A stretch of 64,000 nt of DNA from JAGNHB01 sp964436005 (GTDB taxonomy: Bacteria; Acidobacteriota; JAAYUB01): NCBI GenBank assembly GCA_964436005.1, contig CAYTBK010000005.1, positions 6,060 to 70,059 of the forward strand. Direction: 5' to 3'. Below the pieces are notes generated by a model that saw only the letters and a list, made by a program, of their open reading frames with translations, was not told the DNA's origin and did not search any database. The position numbers and the translations under genes are program-made. Below, piece by piece: positions 24,201 through 32,663 of this stretch; the first letter of the stretch is position 1, and the number at the start of each line of letters is the position of its first letter.

Positions 24201-26623
24201 CCGGGGTGGTCTACTCTATCTGCATCGGCCGGGACACGCTCTTCGGACCGGCCTGCATCCAGACTGCCGTCACCACCACGAACCTAAGCATCCAGATCAC
24301 CGGCCTTTCGCCCAGCCATGAGTACATTTTCCTGATTTCGGCCCAGCTCCCGGGCGGGGTTTCCTCGGACTTCAACAAGCTGGAAACGACCACCCTGGTA
24401 GCCGACACGACTCCGCCTTCCGCACCCACGAACCTGACCGGCGTCGCCCTGAGCAAAACGTCGATCCAGCTGACCTGGACGGCATCCTCGGACGGCGAAG
24501 GTTCCGGAATCGACCATTACCGGATCTACCGCAATGGCGCGTATTACCTCAACGTCACGGATACCACCTTCACCGACCTGGGGCTGCAGGCCGGCACGAC
24601 ATATTCGTATGGTGTCGAGGCCGTCGACAACGCCGATCTCATTTCGGACCGGGCGACGGTGGACGTGACCACCTTGTCGGACGACACCACCGGGCCGTCT
24701 ACGCCCGGGAACTTTACGGCGGTCGTGCTGACCGGCTCCAGCGTCGCTTTGTCCTGGGGCGCCTCCACGGACAATGAAGGGGGGTCCGGCCTGGACGGGT
24801 ACGAAATCTACCGCAACGGCGTGCTCCTGATCCAGGTGGAGGGCCTGAGCCATGTGGACACGGGCCTGACCAGCGGGACGGACTACTCCTACTATGTCAT
24901 GGCGATCGATGAGATGGACAACCGCTCGCCCGCCAGCAACACCGTCACCGTACGGCCGCAGGACCTGCACGTCCTCTACGTGGGGCACGTCTGCGAATCG
25001 GACCTCTGGTTCAGCCGGCTCACCATCGTCAACGTGGGGGCGACCGACAATCCCATCGATGTCTACGCCTACAACCACGATGGCACCCAGTTGGAAAAGG
25101 TCACCCTGCCGTCGCTGCCCACGCACGCCAAGTTCGAATCCGATCTGGCCACCCTGTTCAGTCCCGCGGTTTTCCAGGCCGGCAACGATGTCTGGCTCAA
25201 GATCGAAAGCGTGTCGGAAATCCAGGGCGTGGCGAGCTTCGGCACCAAGGACAACCAGGGCATGACGGCCTTGCCCCTGTTCGGGGTTTCGGCCACCGAC
25301 CTGGTCTTCCCCTACGTGTACATCGACAATATCTGGATGACCGGCCTCACCGTCATCAACACCGGGCAGGAAACGGCCGGCGTGACCTTCCGGGCCTTCT
25401 CCGAAATCGGCGAACTCCTCTCCACCGTCAACGCGGAATTGCCCGTGAACAACAAGTCCGCGAAGCTGATCGACCAGCTGTTCCCGGAAGTCGAAAACCC
25501 CTCCCGCATCCGCTTCGTGAAGGCGGATTCCACCCAGCCGCTGATCGGCTTCGAGGCCTTCGGCTCCCTGGCCCAGCCGGGCTGGTCCAGCTTGCCCTGC
25601 TTCTCCCTCTCCAAGGACCTGTTCAAGTTCTCCTCTTCCGACCAGGGCGAGCAAGGCCGGGAAGCGATCGTCCAGGCCATTCCTTCCACGCCGACCGGGC
25701 TGACCGCCCAGGCGGTGTCGAGCGACAAGGTTCTCCTGTCCTGGAACAAGAATCCGGAAGAGGACATCGACCACTACGAAGTGCTCAACAACGACAGCTT
25801 CATGGCCGTGCTCGTCGGAACCGCGTCCGGCACTTCCTATACCGTCTCCGGCCTGACGGCCGAATCGACCCACAAGTACTCCATCAAAGCGGTCAACACG
25901 TCTGCGCAGACTTCCGAAGCGACGGCCCAGGTTTCCGTGGTCACGCTGCCGACGGGCCAGGTGGCCTACCCGTACAAGGCGTATTTCAACGAAATCCCTG
26001 ATCCGAGCTTCTACGGTCTGGGCGTGACTTTCTCCAACATCGGGACGGACGTTACCGAAATGAAACTGGACCTGTACAACAAGGAAGGCGTCCGGATCGG
26101 GGAAAAGCTGGTCCCCTCCGTGGCGCCCAACGCCCAGGTCTCGTACGAAATCCGTTACTTCTTCGACAACGTTTTGCCGGAGGGGGCCGCCTACATGACC
26201 ATCGGCAGCCTCCAGCCCGTGCTCGGCTTCGAGATCTTCCTCACCGCCGACACCAATGCGCATCCGTTCCAGATGGAAGGGATCAACATCGTCAAGAAAG
26301 GCGTCCACCGGATGAATTTCCCCATGCTGATCAACACGGCGGACTGGACTTCCATCTGCAAGCTGACGAACACGGAAACGGCGGAAGCCTCCGTCACCGT
26401 GACGGGGTACGGCCAGGATGGGGTGTCCAAGGGCGATGTCGTCCTGACGATTCCCGCCCTGGGCAAGGTGGAGCGTTCCCTCGCCGAGCTCTTCCCTTCC
26501 ATTACCGATCTGGCCTGGTTCACCGTTTACAGTGAAAAGGAGCTGATCGGAGACATGTTCATCGTCTCCGCGGACGCGACCCGGCTGATCTCTTACCTGG
26601 GAATGGCTCAAGATACGGAGTGA
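21248..26623 (+). CDS. Giant secreted VCBS/fibronectin-III protein
   Basis: A 1791-residue exported protein with GGGAGG before its ATG and a signal peptide (KGGVFLILLMLTGGGLFAVE). Residues 30-310 carry VCBS/FG-GAP-like repeats with Asp-rich calcium-loop motifs (DVNNDSLQDLL, DFDSDGDLDLIF, DFTGDGFLDLYYG). About eight fibronectin type III-like domains fill 310-1237 (for example PTGLAGSALSPSSIGLTWNA). Two modules of about 105 residues follow (about 1240-1455), another FnIII domain (1475-1570), then two more modules (1571-1789; YGLGVTFSNIG...PVLGFEIF). Likely a cell-surface adhesin or polymer-binding protein. It lies 98 bases after the transglutaminase-like gene, with a small TGCGCC/GGCGCA hairpin and AT-rich sequence between, and is closed by a strong hairpin. 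Confidence 0.85.
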   Translation: MKSKGWGVKGGVFLILLMLTGGGLFAVEPINSFSVIYFADVNNDSLQDLLISNNRTIRAYLNRGTASAPSYGSADYDLPMDANAYRVIGSFADIFYSGKMDVFFGAEAGGIGRIANTGTASNPVWTTVRNTGLRTNSFLGITHDPFIETVLFHDFDSDGDLDLIFTDPYSFLTYYVNQDRESDGWVDGKWSGTTTPSFTVLVSWSPLVGCGATSAKPALLDWTADGLFDLYAGDNFSGGVRSYVNSGTLTRPSLTSAGIVLTDVVTGLYPTCAFRDFTGDGFLDLYYGNAAGAFTLVSSVNRSSTDVDVLPPPMPVSGLTKDSLEAGGLTLKWPFVNDAAVTSGSKYRSGVYSYALYRDDTGDSDFTPSQNNLLWKHYQWHYSPDYAPEFADGDGFKIVNNYFYYHDAGLSGGNTYCYKLVVTDAAGNSVTTDAVCQTFDPPYFDSVSVQVSPLVTTNAFLLSFSTLDQYANLYPIEPNGTEPNISVQVYKGTPPAPSGETLVDAVSSEPVASMTFDGTSNYTGTVTIADSSCEQFYVHVTAVHNATTALITKEKLSSQVIIDRAAPPMPTLTGTPQGYSSIVFSWTPVTDNCSLIARYRLFIKGPTDTAYSQQYSGTLTSYTKTVLPCQSYRAYVTAVDTAGNETVVASPDAVAGTYAALPDTTAPNNPTGLTGTYYSSDTKIQLNWNDVADSQSGLYRYEIQKHLTGAEYAFLCYVTYSEHSDNQTNPGTPVYYRVRAIDKCNNASGWTEVSVTKIVDTTAPTVPTGLAGSALSPSSIGLTWNASTDSGSGVRGYNIYLNSSSTPFVEAPTNSYTHTGLTANTSYTYQVAAVDNVGNVSAKTSAISVRTLPSTSEKPNPPTDLRTSLVEASRVTLRWTAPTARVPVSSYRVYRHASATSADSSGVLVGSSTTTEYTVTGLTAATTYYYTVKSVSSTSVESNPSNRLAVTTASVATPTVPQNFRVTDIGSNTVDLAWSASTPSAGVVYSICIGRDTLFGPACIQTAVTTTNLSIQITGLSPSHEYIFLISAQLPGGVSSDFNKLETTTLVADTTPPSAPTNLTGVALSKTSIQLTWTASSDGEGSGIDHYRIYRNGAYYLNVTDTTFTDLGLQAGTTYSYGVEAVDNADLISDRATVDVTTLSDDTTGPSTPGNFTAVVLTGSSVALSWGASTDNEGGSGLDGYEIYRNGVLLIQVEGLSHVDTGLTSGTDYSYYVMAIDEMDNRSPASNTVTVRPQDLHVLYVGHVCESDLWFSRLTIVNVGATDNPIDVYAYNHDGTQLEKVTLPSLPTHAKFESDLATLFSPAVFQAGNDVWLKIESVSEIQGVASFGTKDNQGMTALPLFGVSATDLVFPYVYIDNIWMTGLTVINTGQETAGVTFRAFSEIGELLSTVNAELPVNNKSAKLIDQLFPEVENPSRIRFVKADSTQPLIGFEAFGSLAQPGWSSLPCFSLSKDLFKFSSSDQGEQGREAIVQAIPSTPTGLTAQAVSSDKVLLSWNKNPEEDIDHYEVLNNDSFMAVLVGTASGTSYTVSGLTAESTHKYSIKAVNTSAQTSEATAQVSVVTLPTGQVAYPYKAYFNEIPDPSFYGLGVTFSNIGTDVTEMKLDLYNKEGVRIGEKLVPSVAPNAQVSYEIRYFFDNVLPEGAAYMTIGSLQPVLGFEIFLTADTNAHPFQMEGINIVKKGVHRMNFPMLINTADWTSICKLTNTETAEASVTVTGYGQDGVSKGDVVLTIPALGKVERSLAELFPSITDLAWFTVYSEKELIGDMFIVSADATRLISYLGMAQDTE

Positions 26624-26649
26624 TTTCTCCGTCCGAGCGTCGAGGAGAG

Positions 26650-26669
26650 GGGCGCCCTGCGGGGCGCCC
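26650..26669. terminator. Bidirectional terminator hairpin
   Basis: GGGCGCCC (26650-26657) and its self-complementary copy (26662-26669) form an 8-bp stem with a TGCG loop. It lies in the 49-base gap between two convergent genes. Flanking T/A tracts are short, but its position suggests termination in both directions. Confidence 0.65.
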
Positions 26670-26672
26670 TTC

Positions 26673-27839
26673 CTATTTGGGGGGCGTTGTGCCGAGGGCG
26701 GCCCGGAAGAGTTTCACGTAACTTTCCACCACTGATTCCCAGGAGTATCGATCCCGCGCCCGGCGTTCCGCCTTTTCTTTCAGCTCGGCGTGGGCCTCGG
26801 CCCGGTCTTCGACTTGCTGGAGCAGGCGGAGCGCCTCGTCCAGGTCCGACGAGCGGAAAAGGATGCCGGCATCCCCGACGACCTCCCGGTTTTCCGGGGT
26901 GTCCAGGGAGAAGATGACGTTGCCCACCGCCATGTTCTCCACCAGCGCCGGGTGTGTGCCGCCCACCTCGGTGGCGTGGATGTAGCAGAAGGCGTTGGAA
27001 ACGAGTTCGCGGTACCCGTCCCCGTAGATGGCCCCGGGGAACAGGACGCGAGGATCGGGCGTGGCTTTCAGGCTGGCGATGTACTCCCGGGAATAGGGGG
27101 CATCGCCGAGAATCACCAGTCGTTTGCCCGTCCGGAGGCCGGCGAACAGGCGAATGACGAGGTGGGCGTTGTTTTCCGGTTCCAGGCGGCTCACGTACAG
27201 GTAGTATTCGCCGGGCTTCAGGCCGAGTGCGGCCAGCGTTTCGCCGGGCGGGGCGACGACCGGCTGGGCGCCATACGGTATCATCACGGATTCCTTGCGA
27301 TAGCGTGTCTGGTAGTACTGCCGGATGTGCTCGGCGTCGGTGACCACCGCGGTCGGCATGAAGCAGGACAACCTTTCGGAAAGCCGGTACCAGGCACGGC
27401 CGATGACGTTCCATTTTTTCCGGTTCTTCTCCAGCCCGTCGACGTTGAGGATTACCCTGGTGCCCAGGAGGCGGGGCAGAAAGCAGAAGACGGCGTTGGC
27501 GGCGTTGCAGGCCAGGATGATGTCGTAGCGGCTCCCCAGCGAGTGTAGCATGGAAAGAAACGTGTGGGAGACGGTGTCGAAGTACTTGTGCCGCAGGGCG
27601 GGCAAGGTGATCAGCCTGACTCCCTGGAACAGCCGGAGGCCCGGGACCGCGTAATGCTTTCGGCAGTATACGGTTACCTGATGGCCAGACACGGCCAGGC
27701 GCGTCGAGAGTTCCTGGGCGAAGGTTTCGAAGCCGCCGTAATTGGCCGGGATGCCTCGCGTGCCCATGACGGCGATGCGAAGCGCGCGGCCTTCGGTTCC
27801 GGCGGACGAGGCGGATGGGGGACGGTTTTCTTTCAGCAT
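26673..27839 (-). CDS. Family 4-type glycosyltransferase (DUF1972 N-domain)
   Basis: A 388-residue GT-B glycosyltransferase. The N-terminal half has the DUF1972 signature VMGTRGIPANYGGFETFAQE, seen in rhamnosyl- and related transferases of capsule and O-antigen pathways. The C-terminal nucleotide-sugar domain shows YYLYVSRLEPENNAHLVIRL and ATEVGGTHPALVENMAVGN, with the EX7E-like pair around TEVGGTHPALVE. The ATG at 27839 is chosen because the upstream 28 codons are unlike the family. No other polysaccharide genes flank it. Likely adds a sugar, perhaps rhamnose or glucose, to a lipid-linked surface glycan on the cytoplasmic side. Confidence 0.85.
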   Translation of the reverse strand: MLKENRPPSASSAGTEGRALRIAVMGTRGIPANYGGFETFAQELSTRLAVSGHQVTVYCRKHYAVPGLRLFQGVRLITLPALRHKYFDTVSHTFLSMLHSLGSRYDIILACNAANAVFCFLPRLLGTRVILNVDGLEKNRKKWNVIGRAWYRLSERLSCFMPTAVVTDAEHIRQYYQTRYRKESVMIPYGAQPVVAPPGETLAALGLKPGEYYLYVSRLEPENNAHLVIRLFAGLRTGKRLVILGDAPYSREYIASLKATPDPRVLFPGAIYGDGYRELVSNAFCYIHATEVGGTHPALVENMAVGNVIFSLDTPENREVVGDAGILFRSSDLDEALRLLQQVEDRAEAHAELKEKAERRARDRYSWESVVESYVKLFRAALGTTPPK

Positions 27840-27937
27840 GGTCGGTTCATTCCGGTTCGAATTCGTTCCTTGGCATTGGAGTCGGGTTGCATGATAGAAT
27901 TCTTTTGCCGTCTTGCTTCGCACTGCGGGAGGATCCC

Positions 27938-28558
27938 ATGAACAGACCCCTGACTTTCCTGGAGCGTTTCTACCTGGTCGAAATATGCCGAGGTCTATGG
28001 GTTACGTCCACCCGGTTTTTCAAGAACCTGGGGCTGCATACGCTTCACCGCCTCGGGGTGTGCCGGAAACGGAAAGCCGGGGTTACCTGCCAGTGGCCGG
28101 AGGAGCCCCGCCCGCCGGCCCGCCGGCTCCGTGCCCGGCACCGCATCATGAAACGCCCCGACGGTTCCCCCCGCTGTGTGGCCTGTATGATGTGCGAAAC
28201 CATCTGCCCGGCCCGCTGCATCTCCATTGTAGCGGAAGAACACCCGGATGTTCGCATCGAAAAACGGCCAAAAAGCTTCGACATCAACATCGGCATGTGC
28301 GTCTACTGCGGCTATTGCGTGGAGGCCTGCCCGGAAGACGCCATCCGGATGGACTCCTATGATGTCCGTACGGCGTCCTGGACGAGGGAGGGGCTGATCC
28401 TTCACCTCGAGAATCTGACCGATCATGGAAACGAGGACTGCTACATGGCCGGGGCCGGCGGTCGCGCTTTTTCCTCCTCGCCTGATGCGGCGCCCCGGCT
28501 CGGGGTTCCACCCCGGGACCGGAAAGACCCGCTGGCGCACCTGGCCGAAAGCGGTTGA
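27938..28558 (+). CDS. NuoI-like 2x[4Fe-4S] ferredoxin protein
   Basis: A 206-residue protein resembling NADH-quinone oxidoreductase subunit I. Two complete four-cysteine clusters are present, CVACMMCETICP (about residues 81-92) and CVYCGYCVEACP (about 120-131), followed by EDAIRMDSYDVRTASWTREG as in NuoI. The N-terminal amphipathic region FLKNLG/RFFKNLGLHTLHR also fits. GGGAGG precedes the ATG. The C-terminal 40 residues are low-complexity. In complex I this subunit carries clusters N6a/N6b to the quinone arm, but no other nuo gene is nearby. It could be a scattered nuo gene or part of another redox complex. Confidence 0.82.
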   Translation: MNRPLTFLERFYLVEICRGLWVTSTRFFKNLGLHTLHRLGVCRKRKAGVTCQWPEEPRPPARRLRARHRIMKRPDGSPRCVACMMCETICPARCISIVAEEHPDVRIEKRPKSFDINIGMCVYCGYCVEACPEDAIRMDSYDVRTASWTREGLILHLENLTDHGNEDCYMAGAGGRAFSSSPDAAPRLGVPPRDRKDPLAHLAESG

Positions 28559-28578
28559 CCACCTGGCCGGCGGCGAAC

Positions 28579-29583
28579 ATGGGGTCGGGCATGACCTTTC
28601 GGGACGCGACGAGCGATGGGCGGGCCGTGTGCGGGCGATTCGCTCCGACGCCGAGCGGCCCCCTGCATTTCGGGTCCATCCTGGCGGCCCTGGCGAGCTT
28701 CCTCAATGCCCGCTCCCAGGGCGGGGCGTGGCGCCTCCGCATCGACGACCTGGACGAGCCCCGCGTGGTGCCCGGCGCGTCCGACCAGATCCTCCGCACC
28801 TTGGAGGCCTTCGGGTTCGATTGGGACGGCGAGGTCGTGTACCAGAGCCGCCGGCAGGAAGCCTACCGGGAAGCCTTTTCCTTTCTGAAGAAATCAGGTG
28901 CCCTGTACCGGTGTTCCTGCTCGCGGCGGGACATCGGGGCGGGGCGCGTCCGGGGGGTCGACAACACCCCCGTCTACCCGGGAACCTGCCGGGAGGCTCC
29001 GGCCGACCCGGCTGGGCGGCTGTCCTGGCGGTTCCGCGTGCCCGCGGGCGAGTTCATCTTCACGGATGCCGTTCAGGGGGAACGCCGCTTCCGCCTGGAA
29101 GAGGATTTCGGCGATTTCGTGGTCGTCCGCGCTGACAACACCTTATCCTACCATGTCGCGACCGTGATCGACGACCACTTCCAAGGCGTCACCGAGGTCG
29201 TCCGGGGCAGCGACCTGCTGGGCTCGGCCTGCCGGCAGGCGCTCCTGTACCGGGCCCTGGCGCTCCCTTGGCCGGTTTGGGCGCATATTCCGGTGGCCGT
29301 GGACGAGAATGGCGACAAGCTCAGCAAGCAGACCAAAGCGGCACCCGTCTGCACGTCGAGGTCTGGCGTCGCCCTGTGGGAAGCGTTGGCATTTCTCGGG
29401 CAGGGCCCGCCCCCCGCACTGCGGAACGGTCCGCCCGCGGAGGTGATCGCCTGGGGCCGGAGCCACTGGGCGGTCCCGGCCATTCCGGCCCGGGAGTCCA
29501 TCAGGCTGTCACGCAGGGATCCTCTGGCGTCGGCGGGAAAAACTGTTTCTCCAACGATTCGTAGTAATCGATCACCCTCCTGA
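28579..29583 (+). CDS. gluQ: Glutamyl-Q tRNA(Asp) synthetase
   Basis: A 334-residue GluRS-like catalytic core lacking the anticodon-binding domain, as in GluQ/YadB. Visible are the HIGH-type motif in RFAPTPSGPLHFGSILAALA, zinc-binding cysteines (CSCSRRDI with the downstream YPGTC), FEWD-like FGFDWDGEVVYQS, and the KMSKS-like KLSKQTKA. The enzyme glutamylates queuosine at position 34 of tRNA-Asp. queC and queD lie only 3-5 kb away and tRNA-Asp is also in this window. The start is uncertain: ATG at 28579 or 28591, or TTG at 28555 overlapping the preceding stop. The last 83 bases overlap the convergent adenosine deaminase gene. Confidence 0.9.
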   Translation: MGSGMTFRDATSDGRAVCGRFAPTPSGPLHFGSILAALASFLNARSQGGAWRLRIDDLDEPRVVPGASDQILRTLEAFGFDWDGEVVYQSRRQEAYREAFSFLKKSGALYRCSCSRRDIGAGRVRGVDNTPVYPGTCREAPADPAGRLSWRFRVPAGEFIFTDAVQGERRFRLEEDFGDFVVVRADNTLSYHVATVIDDHFQGVTEVVRGSDLLGSACRQALLYRALALPWPVWAHIPVAVDENGDKLSKQTKAAPVCTSRSGVALWEALAFLGQGPPPALRNGPPAEVIAWGRSHWAVPAIPARESIRLSRRDPLASAGKTVSPTIRSNRSPS

Positions 29584-30745
29584 CGTAGCTGCGCTTTTCC
29601 GTGTAGGGCCCCGGGAAGAAACTGCGCTTGAAACCATAGATCAGCATGTTGCGCAAGTCTTTTCGGGTAAATGGGAAGTGCCGCAAGGCGAGGGAAAGCT
29701 CGCGGCACGTGTCGGTGCGGGAAACCAGCCGGTTGTCCGTTCCCAGCGTGTAGCTGAGTTTCCTTTTCTTCATCTCGCCGAAGGGGTGGTTGGACAAGTC
29801 CCCGATGGTGGCGTCCGTCTGCAGGTTGCTGGACAGGCACACCTCCAGGGTGACCCGTCCGTCCGCGATGAACTGGCTCAGTTTGTCCACGTAGCGTTTC
29901 CGCTCTTCCACGGAGCCGTTGGGCATCAGTTCGTGGTGGTAGAGGTGGCAGCCGTGCCCGATGCGGTCGGCGTACAGCTCCGTGATGGCCTGGAAGATGC
30001 TGGGCGGGCCGAAGGCTTCGCCCGCGTGCACCGTCTTCTTCATGAAGTTCTTGTGCACGTACTGGAAAGCTTCCTTGTGGTCGATGGCCGGCCAGCCGCT
30101 CTCGTCCCCCGCCAGGTCGAACCCCACGATGGGCAGGCCGAGCCGGTCACGGATGCTGACGACGGCCCTGGCCAGTTCCATGGATGCCTGCTTGAAGACC
30201 TCCTTGGGCGGAGCGAAGCGGTTCACGTCGAATAGCCGCTTGTAATACTGGGAGAAAAACGGCTCGAATTTGCGCATGGCGCAGACGATGATGCCGTATT
30301 CGGCCGGGGGTTCGCTGCCGTTGAGAACGCCGGCGCAAGTCTGGTTGAAGAGGTCGCGGGCCCGTTTCAGGCCGCGGTCCACGGAAAGCAGGATGTCCTC
30401 CCAGGACAAACCGTCATGGACGTGGAGCTGGGGGGCGAAGCGGACTTCGATGTACCGGCAGCCTTCCCGCAGGTTGTCTTCCATCAACTCGAAAGAGGCT
30501 CGTTCCAAATTTTCGGCGGTCTGCAGGACGGCAACCGTGTACTGGAAACCTTGCAGGTACTCGGTAAGATCGGCGTAGGTCTCTCGAAATACTTGTTTGT
30601 AAAGCCCTTCTGGAGAATAGGCGGGAAGCTTGACATTTTCCTGTTTCGCCAGCTCGATCAGCGTGCCGATGCGGAGAGAGCCGTCCAGGTGCAGGTGCAG
30701 ATCGCATTTGGGGAGGCGTCGGATGATTTCCGGGCTGAGTATCAT
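29501..30745 (-). CDS. Adenosine deaminase family protein
   Basis: A 414-residue metal-dependent amidohydrolase. The N-terminal metal motif is KCDLHLHLDGSLR. VGFDLAGDES, the HAGE motif (KKTVHAGEAFG), RIGHGCHL and the final LGTDNRLVSRT block match adenosine/AMP deaminases, although the usual S-L-N-T-D-D-P is here LGTDNR. It is longer than typical bacterial Add (about 340), with a charged C-terminal extension. AGGAGGG lies seven bases before the ATG at 30745. Expected reaction: adenosine to inosine plus ammonia; related substrates cannot be excluded. The gene overlaps gluQ tail to tail. Confidence 0.85.
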   Translation of the reverse strand: MILSPEIIRRLPKCDLHLHLDGSLRIGTLIELAKQENVKLPAYSPEGLYKQVFRETYADLTEYLQGFQYTVAVLQTAENLERASFELMEDNLREGCRYIEVRFAPQLHVHDGLSWEDILLSVDRGLKRARDLFNQTCAGVLNGSEPPAEYGIIVCAMRKFEPFFSQYYKRLFDVNRFAPPKEVFKQASMELARAVVSIRDRLGLPIVGFDLAGDESGWPAIDHKEAFQYVHKNFMKKTVHAGEAFGPPSIFQAITELYADRIGHGCHLYHHELMPNGSVEERKRYVDKLSQFIADGRVTLEVCLSSNLQTDATIGDLSNHPFGEMKKRKLSYTLGTDNRLVSRTDTCRELSLALRHFPFTRKDLRNMLIYGFKRSFFPGPYTEKRSYVRRVIDYYESLEKQFFPPTPEDPCVTA

Positions 30746-30890
30746 GAGGGAACCCTCCTCGCACAATTTGGCCCACTATACAGGAAAAGCGGGGTAATGC
30801 AAAAGGGACAATCATATTGACAAACGACTTCACGCCATGTACCATCCTTTGAAACCGTCTGCTTGGGCGGCGGTTAGAGGGCAATGGGTA

Positions 30891-31574
30891 ATGAAGCACA
30901 CCCGGGATAAAGACGTCGTTCGACACTGCACTGAAACCCTCCGCAACGGCCCGATTCAGGAAGCCTACGCACTTCTTCCCCATTTGAGCGTTTGCAAGGA
31001 AAACAGGATTCTGCCTGTGGTGTTGGAACTGCTTTTTTCGGGCGACCGGGAGAGGGAGGAATTCGCGGCCTGCGCCATCGCCGCCCTGTGCGATTCGTCC
31101 TGCCTGGAGAGCTTGCTGCGGAAACTGGAAGACGGGACCATCTACAGCGGGCCGGGCAGCCAGCGGCTGCAGATGGCGGTCCTGGAGGCCATCGGGGAAC
31201 TGGGGGAGGATTCTGCGTCGGACAGCTTGCTGGCGCTCTTCCACCGCCGGATTCCGCGGGACAACTTCCGCCGGAAACGGCTCATCGTCGTCCAGGACGC
31301 GTTGGGGGCCATCGCCATGCAGGGCGGGGTGCGTGCCCTGGAGATCCTCACGGGTTTCCTCTCCCACGAGGACTACCTGGTCCGCGCCAATAGCATCACG
31401 AATATTTCAAATGCTTTCTGGCATCGTCCGAACGAAATGCCGCAGGAACTCTTCGATGCGCTGCTGGCCATGTTCAAGGATCACAACCTTTACGTCCAGC
31501 ACTCCCTGATCTCGGCCCTGGAGAACCTGGCAGACGTCGGCTGCCAGATGGCAGCCGACATCTTCGCCTCCTGA
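30891..31574 (+). CDS. HEAT-repeat protein
   Basis: A 227-residue all-helical protein made of about five HEAT-type repeats, for example ILPVVLELLFSGDREREEFA, LQMAVLEAIGELGEDSASDS, and the closing LYVQHSLISALENLADVG. No signal peptide or catalytic motif. I chose the ATG at 30891, which has a weak GAGGG upstream; an in-frame ATG at 30837 would add 18 residues. It diverges from the adenosine deaminase gene and abuts the TPR gene tail to tail with no gap. Likely a protein-interaction scaffold; partner unknown. Confidence 0.7.
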   Translation: MKHTRDKDVVRHCTETLRNGPIQEAYALLPHLSVCKENRILPVVLELLFSGDREREEFAACAIAALCDSSCLESLLRKLEDGTIYSGPGSQRLQMAVLEAIGELGEDSASDSLLALFHRRIPRDNFRRKRLIVVQDALGAIAMQGGVRALEILTGFLSHEDYLVRANSITNISNAFWHRPNEMPQELFDALLAMFKDHNLYVQHSLISALENLADVGCQMAADIFAS

Positions 31575-32588
31575 TCAATTGGCCATTTTCTTGATTTCCG
31601 GCAGCAGGTCCTTCGCACTCTGGGAGTACTGGCCGGTGGGTTCCATCTTCATGTAGGTCTCGAGCGCTTCGAGCGAGCCCTTGGCGTCGCCCTTGTTCAG
31701 CAGGCACATGGATTTCTGGTAGTAGGCGGTGGCGTACTTGGGGTTGGCGTCCAGGCACTTGTTGAAAGCGTCCAGGGCCTCGTCGATCTTGGCGCTGTTG
31801 AGCATGATGACGCCCATGTTGTAGTAGTTCACATCGGCCCGCAGCGGGTCGACCTTGGCGGCTTCCGCGAAGGTCGCCTGCGCTTCGGCCGCCATGCCCT
31901 TCTTGTGGTAGATGGTGCCCAGGTTCGTCCGGAGGGCGCCGTCCTTGGGGGAGGATTCGATGGCCTTCTTGTACCAGTTGATGGCCTCATCGTCCTTACC
32001 GGCCAGGGAGTAGCACTCGGCGATCTGGCCGAGGACCACGGGCTGGGTCGGGTCGATGGTGAGGGCCTGCTGAAGCTTCTGCGCGGCGCCTTCGTAATCC
32101 TTGTTGCTCTTGAGATCCATGGCTTCGTCGAAGTGCATCTTCACTTCCGCCGTGAGCTTCTCTTTCTTCTTGCGCTCTTCTTCCTCCTTCATCAGCTTCT
32201 CGCGTTCCTCCTTGGTCAGTTCCGAGGCGATGAAGCCGGTGCCGGGGGCCAGGGTGAAATCGAGGGGCGTCTCGTCCGTTCCCTCAGGCTTGGGGACCTG
32301 GGCGATCTCCTGGGGAGCGTAGCCCTCGATCTTGGTGAAGGCCTTGTATCGGCCCCACTGCAGGCGCTGCATGTACTGGCCGTCCTTGTTGGTCTTGATC
32401 GTGATGACCTTGCCCTGGTCGAGATCCTTGAAGGTGATCGTTACGTTGGGGATGGGCTGCCCGGTGCTGGCATCGAGAACCTTGCCCTTCACGAGGAAGG
32501 TCGAGGCGCCGAAACCGGAAAATGAAAAGAGCGCCAGGGCCAGGATCATCAGGCACGAAACGGTGACGAAAAGGCGTGCGTATCTCAT
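31575..32588 (-). CDS. Exported carboxypeptidase-regulatory/TPR protein
   Basis: A 337-residue protein. A signal peptide (LFVTVSCLMILALALFSFSG) precedes a carboxypeptidase-regulatory-like beta domain at about 30-105 (GKVLDASTGQPIPNVTITFK, DGQYMQRLQWGRYKAF). A charged K/E segment follows (about 120-145, likely coiled coil), then four TPR units (ALTIDPTQPVVLGQIAECYS, NWYKKAIESSPKDGALRTNL). AAGGAGG precedes the ATG. This Cna-like plus TPR layout is frequent in Acidobacteriota exported proteins; a periplasmic scaffolding role is likely. Confidence 0.82.
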   Translation of the reverse strand: MRYARLFVTVSCLMILALALFSFSGFGASTFLVKGKVLDASTGQPIPNVTITFKDLDQGKVITIKTNKDGQYMQRLQWGRYKAFTKIEGYAPQEIAQVPKPEGTDETPLDFTLAPGTGFIASELTKEEREKLMKEEEERKKKEKLTAEVKMHFDEAMDLKSNKDYEGAAQKLQQALTIDPTQPVVLGQIAECYSLAGKDDEAINWYKKAIESSPKDGALRTNLGTIYHKKGMAAEAQATFAEAAKVDPLRADVNYYNMGVIMLNSAKIDEALDAFNKCLDANPKYATAYYQKSMCLLNKGDAKGSLEALETYMKMEPTGQYSQSAKDLLPEIKKMAN

Positions 32589-32663
32589 TGTATCCTCCTT
32601 GAATATGGCCAGTGCGACGCCGCTTCTGGACGCGTGTTGCAGCCGGCGAAACAAAAAATTATA

